From Pseudomonadota bacterium (GTDB taxonomy: Bacteria > Myxococcota > Myxococcia > Myxococcales > Anaeromyxobacteraceae), in the NCBI GenBank assembly GCA_023411405.1, contig JAEYOU010000399.1:1-9917 (forward strand): a stretch of DNA of 9,917 nucleotides. Direction: 5' to 3'. Both the position numbers and the translations under genes were made by a program. The notes beneath the pieces are model-generated. The model was not told the origin of the DNA and made no database searches. It saw nothing but the letters and a program-made list of their open reading frames with translations. Below are positions 6,909 to 9,917 of the stretch, one piece after another (within the stretch, counting starts at the first letter, position 1; the number at the start of each line of letters is the position of its first letter).

Positions 6909-7997
6909 CTACTTCGCCTTGATCCACCCCTCTGCGGTGAGGAGCTCGGCGGTGAGCACCGCGCCGCCGGCGGCGCCGCGCACGGTGTTGTGCGAGAGGC
7001 AGACGAACCGGTAGTCGAACATCGGGTCGGGCCGGAGCCGGCCGATTGTGACGCCCATGCCGTTGCCCGCGTCGCGGTCGAGCCTGGTCTGCGGGCGGGC
7101 GTCGTCCTCGAAGTAGGTGAGGAACGGCGCCGGGGCCGAGGGGAGCTTCAGCGCCTGCGGCTTGCCGGCGAACGTCTTCCAGGCCTCGAGCACCTGCTCG
7201 CGCGACGGCTTGCGATCGAAGCTCACGAAGACGGCGGCCAGGTGGCCGTCGGAGGCGGGGACGCGGATGCACTGCGCGGTGATGACGGGCTCCGCCGCGG
7301 GGACGATCCGGCCGTCGGCGTACGTGCCCCAGATCTTGAGCGGCTCCTTCTCGCTCTTCTCCTCCTCGCCCTTGATGAACGGGATGACGTTGTCGACCAT
7401 CTCCGGCCAGCTCTCGAACGTCTTCCCGGCGCCGGAGATCGCCTGGTACGTGCAGACGGCGATCCGCTTCGGCCCGAAGGACATGAGCGGGTGGAGGGCG
7501 GGCACGTAGCTCTGGAGCGAGCAGTTGGGCTTCACCGCCACGAAGCCGCGCGCGGTGCCGAGCCGGCGGCGCTGCGCCTCGACGGCCGCCGTGTGCTCCG
7601 GGTTCACCTCCGGGATCATCATCGGCACGTCGGGCGTGGCGCGGTGCGCGGAGTTGTTCGAGACGACCGGCGTCTCGGCCCGGGCGTACGCCTCCTCGAG
7701 CTTCGCCGTCTCCTCCTTGGACATGTCGACCGCGCAGAAGACGAAGTCGACCGCGCCGGCGATCTTCTCCACCGCCGAGGCGTCCTGGACCGTGAGGCCC
7801 GCGGTCGCGGCCGGGATCGGGGTCTTCATCGCCCAGCGGCCCTTCACCGCCTCGGCGTACGGCTTGCCGGCCGAGCTGGGGCTCGCGGCGACGAGGCTGA
7901 CCTCGTACCAGGGGTGGTTCTCGAGCAGGGCGAGGAAGCGCTGACCGACCATGCCGGTCGCGCCGAGGACTCCGACCTTCAGCTTCTTCTGGCTCAT
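6909..7997 (-). CDS. asd: Aspartate-semialdehyde dehydrogenase, archaeal/fungal type
   Basis: This enzyme reduces aspartyl phosphate to aspartate semialdehyde with NADPH, the branch point to lysine, threonine, methionine and, in bacteria, diaminopimelate for peptidoglycan. Its 362 residues carry the nucleotide-binding GATGMVGQR (12-20), the nucleophile C159 in KPNCSL (156-161), SGAGK (188-192), and the RVPASDGH segment with R245 and catalytic H252. IPFIKGEEEK, RPQTRLDRDAGNGMG and HNTVRGAAGGAVL place it with the archaeal/fungal branch (the TIGR00978 type), not the E. coli type. That branch usually has NPNCST at the nucleophile; here Asn is K156 and Thr is L161. Length is normal. ATG 7997 is preceded by GGAG with 6-nt spacing. 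It is downstream of truA in the same direction, with its own likely promoter, and is followed after 13 bp by the lipoprotein gene. Confidence 0.95.
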   Translation of the reverse strand: MSQKKLKVGVLGATGMVGQRFLALLENHPWYEVSLVAASPSSAGKPYAEAVKGRWAMKTPIPAATAGLTVQDASAVEKIAGAVDFVFCAVDMSKEETAKLEEAYARAETPVVSNNSAHRATPDVPMMIPEVNPEHTAAVEAQRRRLGTARGFVAVKPNCSLQSYVPALHPLMSFGPKRIAVCTYQAISGAGKTFESWPEMVDNVIPFIKGEEEKSEKEPLKIWGTYADGRIVPAAEPVITAQCIRVPASDGHLAAVFVSFDRKPSREQVLEAWKTFAGKPQALKLPSAPAPFLTYFEDDARPQTRLDRDAGNGMGVTIGRLRPDPMFDYRFVCLSHNTVRGAAGGAVLTAELLTAEGWIKAK

Positions 7998-8030
7998 GAT
8001 TGGCTCCGCCGCGGTGCGGGAAAGGGCGGA

Positions 8031-8039
8031 AGTCTAGCA
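8031..8039 (-). promoter_or_regulatory. Extended -10 promoter of asd
   Basis: The minus strand reads TGC-TAGACT, an extended -10 with four of six core matches to TATAAT. Transcription would start near 8024, giving a leader of about 27 nt that contains the GGAG ribosome binding site (8004-8007). No convincing -35 is seen. Unlike clpB, the BI-1 gene and truA, this gene would have a normal leader. Confidence 0.5.
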
Positions 8040-8068
8040 TGACGCCGCGCCCGGGCCCCAGGCATCGG

Positions 8069-8089
8069 GCCTCAGGCCTCAGGCCTCGG
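8069..8089. repeat. Three tandem heptamers GCCTCAG between truA and asd
   Basis: GCCTCAG is repeated at 8069, 8076 and (as GCCTCGG) 8083. The units include AGGCC-TCA-GGCCT (8074-8086), able to form a short 5-bp hairpin. The array lies 21 nt beyond the truA stop codon and 29 nt upstream of the asd -10. It could be a slippage-prone microsatellite, a weak terminator for truA or a regulatory site. Nothing in the sequence decides. Confidence 0.6.
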
Positions 8090-8110
8090 GCAAGAGGCAG
8101 ACAGATCGCC

Positions 8111-8890
8111 TCAGTCGGCGTCGTCCTCCGCGCCGTCGGCCGCCCCGGCGGCGCCGTAGAAGACCTCTTCCAGGAACAGCCCTTGCGGCGGCGCCGTCGG
8201 CCCCGCGCGGGTCCGATCCCCGCTCTCGAGCAGCGCCGGGATGGACGCCGCCGCGCGCTTGCCGCGCCCGACCTCGGCGAGCGTCCCCACGATGTTGCGC
8301 ACCATGTGCTTCACGAAGGCGGTCGCCTCGATCACGACGTCGATCCGCCCGCCGCGCGCGCCCAGCACCTCCAGGCGCCGCACCTCGCGGATCGCGTGGC
8401 GGCAGGCGCAGTCGCTCGCCTGGAAGGCGGCGAAGTCGTGGCGGCCGACGAGGTGCGCCGCGGCCTCCCGCATCGCGCCCGCGTCGAGCGGCACGAAGTG
8501 CTGCCAGGCGTGGAGGCGCGTGAGCGGCGCGCGGATCGGCCCGTTCTCGAGGACGTACCGGTAGCGCTTGCCGCGGGCGCTGCGCCGGGCGTCGAAGCCG
8601 TCCGGCTCGAGCCGCGCGGCGCGGACCGCGACGTCGGGCGGCAGGAGGGCGTTCATCCCCTGCACGTACGCGCGCAGCGGGAGCGGCGCGGGCTCGGGGA
8701 AGCTCGCCACCTGCCCACGCGCGTGCACCCCCGCGTCGGTCCGGCCGGCGGCCGTGACGCGGCGCGGCTCGTGGTGGAGCGTGGCCAGCGCGCGCTCCAC
8801 CTCGGCCTGCACGGACGGGCCGTTGGGCTGGACCTGCCAGCCCACGTACCGGCTCCCGTCGTACTCGAGGACGAGCGTCACCACGGACAC
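8111..8890 (-). CDS. truA: tRNA pseudouridine synthase A
   Basis: TruA converts uridines 38-40 in the anticodon stem-loop of many tRNAs to pseudouridine, in the cytoplasm. The 259-residue product has all family landmarks: EYDGSRYVGWQ (9-19), the catalytic motif GRTDAGVHA with D52 as nucleophile, KRYRY with Y110 in the active site, FVKHMVRNIVG (192-202) and APPQGLFLEEVFY (233-245). An acidic tail of about 14 residues follows the conserved fold. GTG 8890 is chosen because the protein then begins 8 residues before EYDG, normal for the family. No ribosome binding site precedes it; instead an extended -10 ends 6 nt upstream. The GTG codons at 8884 and 8881 are possible alternatives. Linkage of truA with asd is also known in some Proteobacteria such as Pseudomonas, though there with another Asd type. 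It lies head to head with the membrane protein gene, 43 bp apart. Confidence 0.97.
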   Translation of the reverse strand: MSVVTLVLEYDGSRYVGWQVQPNGPSVQAEVERALATLHHEPRRVTAAGRTDAGVHARGQVASFPEPAPLPLRAYVQGMNALLPPDVAVRAARLEPDGFDARRSARGKRYRYVLENGPIRAPLTRLHAWQHFVPLDAGAMREAAAHLVGRHDFAAFQASDCACRHAIREVRRLEVLGARGGRIDVVIEATAFVKHMVRNIVGTLAEVGRGKRAAASIPALLESGDRTRAGPTAPPQGLFLEEVFYGAAGAADGAEDDAD

Positions 8891-8896
8891 GACGGG

Positions 8897-8905
8897 AGGC
8901 TAACA
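8897..8905 (-). promoter_or_regulatory. Extended -10 promoter of truA
   Basis: The minus strand reads TGT-TAGCCT, with the same TGT extension as the BI-1 gene promoter and a TAnnnT core. The core ends 6 nt before the truA GTG, so the transcript would be leaderless. No -35 match is visible 16-18 nt upstream. Confidence 0.45.
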
Positions 8906-8933
8906 CGCACACCGGCTCGCGCGCCGGCCTCCC

Positions 8934-9599
8934 ATGACGCGGCGCGCGGGGTTCGCGTCGGGAGCCGCCGCGGGCGCTACACTGCTCGTGCAGGCGTGCG
9001 GGCACACGTGGGGTGCGGTGCAGCACCTCTCGGGCCGGCCCGTCCACCTGGGCGCCATGCTCCGGGCCGTGCTCGGCCGGCTGCCCGCGGTGCTCGGCCT
9101 CATGGCTTTCGGCGTTCTGGGGGTCCTCGGCTCCGGGCTGGCCCTCACCTCGGTCGGGGCCGTCTTCTCGTACCTGGGCGGCGGCGGGTTCGTCGCCGGG
9201 GCCCTGACCGTGATCTCCGTCCCGTTCCTCCTCGTCCTCGGCACCGCGCTCTCCCTCGCCCTCCCGATCATCGTCGCCGAGCGCGCCGGGCCGGTCGCCG
9301 GGCTCCGGCGGAGCTTTGCGCTCACGCGCGGCCGCCGCGTCGAGCTCTTCCCGGCGCTGCTCGTCGTCGCGCTCGCGCTGGCGGCGCTCCTGGCGGCCCA
9401 GGTCGGCCTCGTGGCGACGCAGCTCGGCGCGGGCGGGCTCCCGGACACGGGGCCGGCGATCTCCGTCGGCCGGATGCTGGTCATGGCCGTCCTCAGCATC
9501 CTGGCCGCGCCGCTCCCCTGGGTCGCGCCGGCGGTCGCGTACCACGACCTCCGGCTCGAGAAGGAGGGCTCCGTCGAGCTGGCGCAGGTCTTCGAGTGA
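8934..9599 (+). CDS. Multi-pass membrane protein, GPDP-membrane-domain-like, short N-terminus
   Basis: The 221-residue product has about four strong membrane segments (about 50-80, 84-115, 140-170, 180-205). The pattern AVQHLSGRPVHLG (28-40), then AERAGPVAGLRRSFALTRG in the middle, and AYHDLRLEKEG near the end matches membrane proteins akin to the membrane domain of glycerophosphodiester phosphodiesterases: an xxLRRSxxLTRGR loop and a YxDLRxxKEG tail. Function is not established for these; envelope stress or transport roles are guesses. Family members usually have about 50-60 more residues and another helix before the QHLxGRP segment. Here an in-frame TAA at 8901 and the start of truA leave no room. 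ATG 8934 is the first possible start, but has no ribosome binding site or clear promoter. GTG 8988 and GTG 9018 are alternatives, though similarity seems to begin before 8988. It may be truncated. Confidence 0.65.
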   Translation: MTRRAGFASGAAAGATLLVQACGHTWGAVQHLSGRPVHLGAMLRAVLGRLPAVLGLMAFGVLGVLGSGLALTSVGAVFSYLGGGGFVAGALTVISVPFLLVLGTALSLALPIIVAERAGPVAGLRRSFALTRGRRVELFPALLVVALALAALLAAQVGLVATQLGAGGLPDTGPAISVGRMLVMAVLSILAAPLPWVAPAVAYHDLRLEKEGSVELAQVFE

Positions 9600-9634
9600 C
9601 CCGGCGTGGAGCGCGACCCGGCCCGCGGCTCGGC

Positions 9635-9640
9635 TAGACT
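9635..9640 (+). promoter_or_regulatory. Putative -10 of the glycosyltransferase gene
   Basis: TAGACT, the same hexamer as the asd -10, lies 35 nt after the membrane protein stop codon and ends 8 nt before the GTG at 9649. That spacing would give a leaderless or nearly leaderless transcript. No ribosome binding site lies between it and the start. Confidence 0.45.
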
Positions 9641-9648
9641 CGGACGCC

Positions 9649-9917
9649 GTGCCCACCTCCGAGCCGCGCCTCCCCCGCCTCGGCCCCGCCGCCGCGGCGC
9701 TCGCGACCTTCGTCCTCCACGCCGCCGCCGGCGGCCGCTACGGCCTCTTCCGCGACGAGCTCTACTTCCTCGTCTGCGGACAGCGCCTCGCCACCGGCTA
9801 CGTCGATCAGCCGCCCGGCATCGCGCTCGTCGCGCGGCTCGCGGGCGCGCTCTTCGGGACGTGGGTCCCGGGCGTCCGGGTCCTCGCCTGGGTCGCGACC
9901 GCGGCGACGGTGTACCT
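9649..9917 (+). CDS. GT39/ArnT-like membrane glycosyltransferase, N-terminal part (3' end outside window)
   Basis: From GTG 9649 the frame stays open to the window end (89 full codons). After a proline-rich start and a hydrophobic segment come YGLFRDELYFLVCG (about 34-47) and GYVDQPPGIALVARLAGALFG (about 53-73). The first has the acidic RDE/DE motif on the first periplasmic loop, and the second the VDQPP signature. Together they mark bacterial PMT_2/GT39-type glycosyltransferases, integral inner-membrane enzymes that move sugars from polyprenyl-phosphate carriers to lipid or protein acceptors (ArnT is one example). The acceptor cannot be told from the N-terminus. A second hydrophobic segment starts near the window end. 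The GTG start is favoured by the TAGACT hexamer 8 nt upstream and because the conserved region begins about 30 residues later, which suits a first membrane helix. Confidence 0.8.
   Translation, partial: MPTSEPRLPRLGPAAAALATFVLHAAAGGRYGLFRDELYFLVCGQRLATGYVDQPPGIALVARLAGALFGTWVPGVRVLAWVATAATVY

Noticed and set aside
6664..8040. 458-codon minus-strand frame overlapping asd
   Set aside because: asd in the neighbouring frame carries every catalytic motif; this frame has none and is Arg/Gly/Pro-rich.
8978..8983. TACACT as a promoter for the membrane protein gene
   Set aside because: It would place the transcript start near 8990, past GTG 8988 and inside the region that resembles the family. It also simply encodes Ala-Thr-Leu codons of the apparent protein. 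It remains possible only if translation starts at GTG 9018.
8934..9000. Lipoprotein signal at the N-terminus of the membrane protein (VQAC)
   Set aside because: Gln at the -2 place is a poor lipobox, and the segment fits better as the remnant helix before the QHLSGRP region.
8079..9656. 525-codon minus-strand frame across truA and the membrane protein gene
   Set aside because: Its product is low-complexity Arg/Ala/Gly-rich and overlaps truA in the wrong frame as well as the membrane protein gene on the opposite strand.
1..9917. tRNA, rRNA, CRISPR array, IS element or toxin-antitoxin pair
   Set aside because: The gaps between genes are all at most 113 bp and hold no cloverleaf, spaced direct repeats, transposase motifs or small paired genes. 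Overall the region reads as an ordinary chromosomal segment.

Overview
The window is very GC-rich, and its codons end almost always in G or C. Long antisense open frames therefore run against most genes and mean nothing by themselves. Gene content and codon use suggest a Myxococcota chromosome, most like Anaeromyxobacter: a MASE3 sensor kinase, a PilZ/TPR-like protein, a SpoIID-like protein, an archaeal/fungal-type Asd next to truA, and many GTG/TTG starts. This is inference from sequence character, not from a search. Coding density is high and I see no phage, IS element, CRISPR array, tRNA or rRNA.

Layout, left to right. Bases 1-309 (+) are the C-terminal end of a SpoIID/LytB-like protein. 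It overlaps tail to tail with a MASE3 membrane histidine kinase (288-1874, -). A 100-bp divergent promoter region separates the kinase from clpB (1975-4590, +). ClpB is followed by a Bax inhibitor-1/YccA family membrane protein (4659-5372, +). Facing these is a minus-strand cluster, in transcription order: truA (8890-8111), asd (7997-6909), a small lipoprotein (6895-6329) and a PilZ-domain protein with TPR-like C-terminus (6257-5403). On the plus strand follow a multi-pass membrane protein (8934-9599) that looks short at its N-terminus, and the first 89 codons of a GT39-type glycosyltransferase (9649 to the window end).

The genes are mainly housekeeping and envelope functions: disaggregation (ClpB), membrane-protein homeostasis (BI-1/YccA), tRNA pseudouridylation (TruA), lysine/threonine/methionine and diaminopimelate supply (Asd), and signalling (kinase, PilZ). 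asd and the lipoprotein gene are 13 bp apart with the lipoprotein ribosome binding site in the gap, so they are probably co-transcribed. The PilZ gene may join them or have its own promoter.

I found no clear new multi-gene system. The most interesting cross-gene pattern is that clpB, the BI-1 gene and truA each have a -10-like TAnnnT hexamer ending exactly 6 nt before the start codon. Two more genes show it at 8-9 nt. This suggests leaderless transcripts, whereas the kinase, asd and lipoprotein genes have Shine-Dalgarno sites. Other points worth a second look are the unusual Asd type and its changed catalytic loop, the PilZ protein with an altered second motif, and the short membrane protein beside truA.
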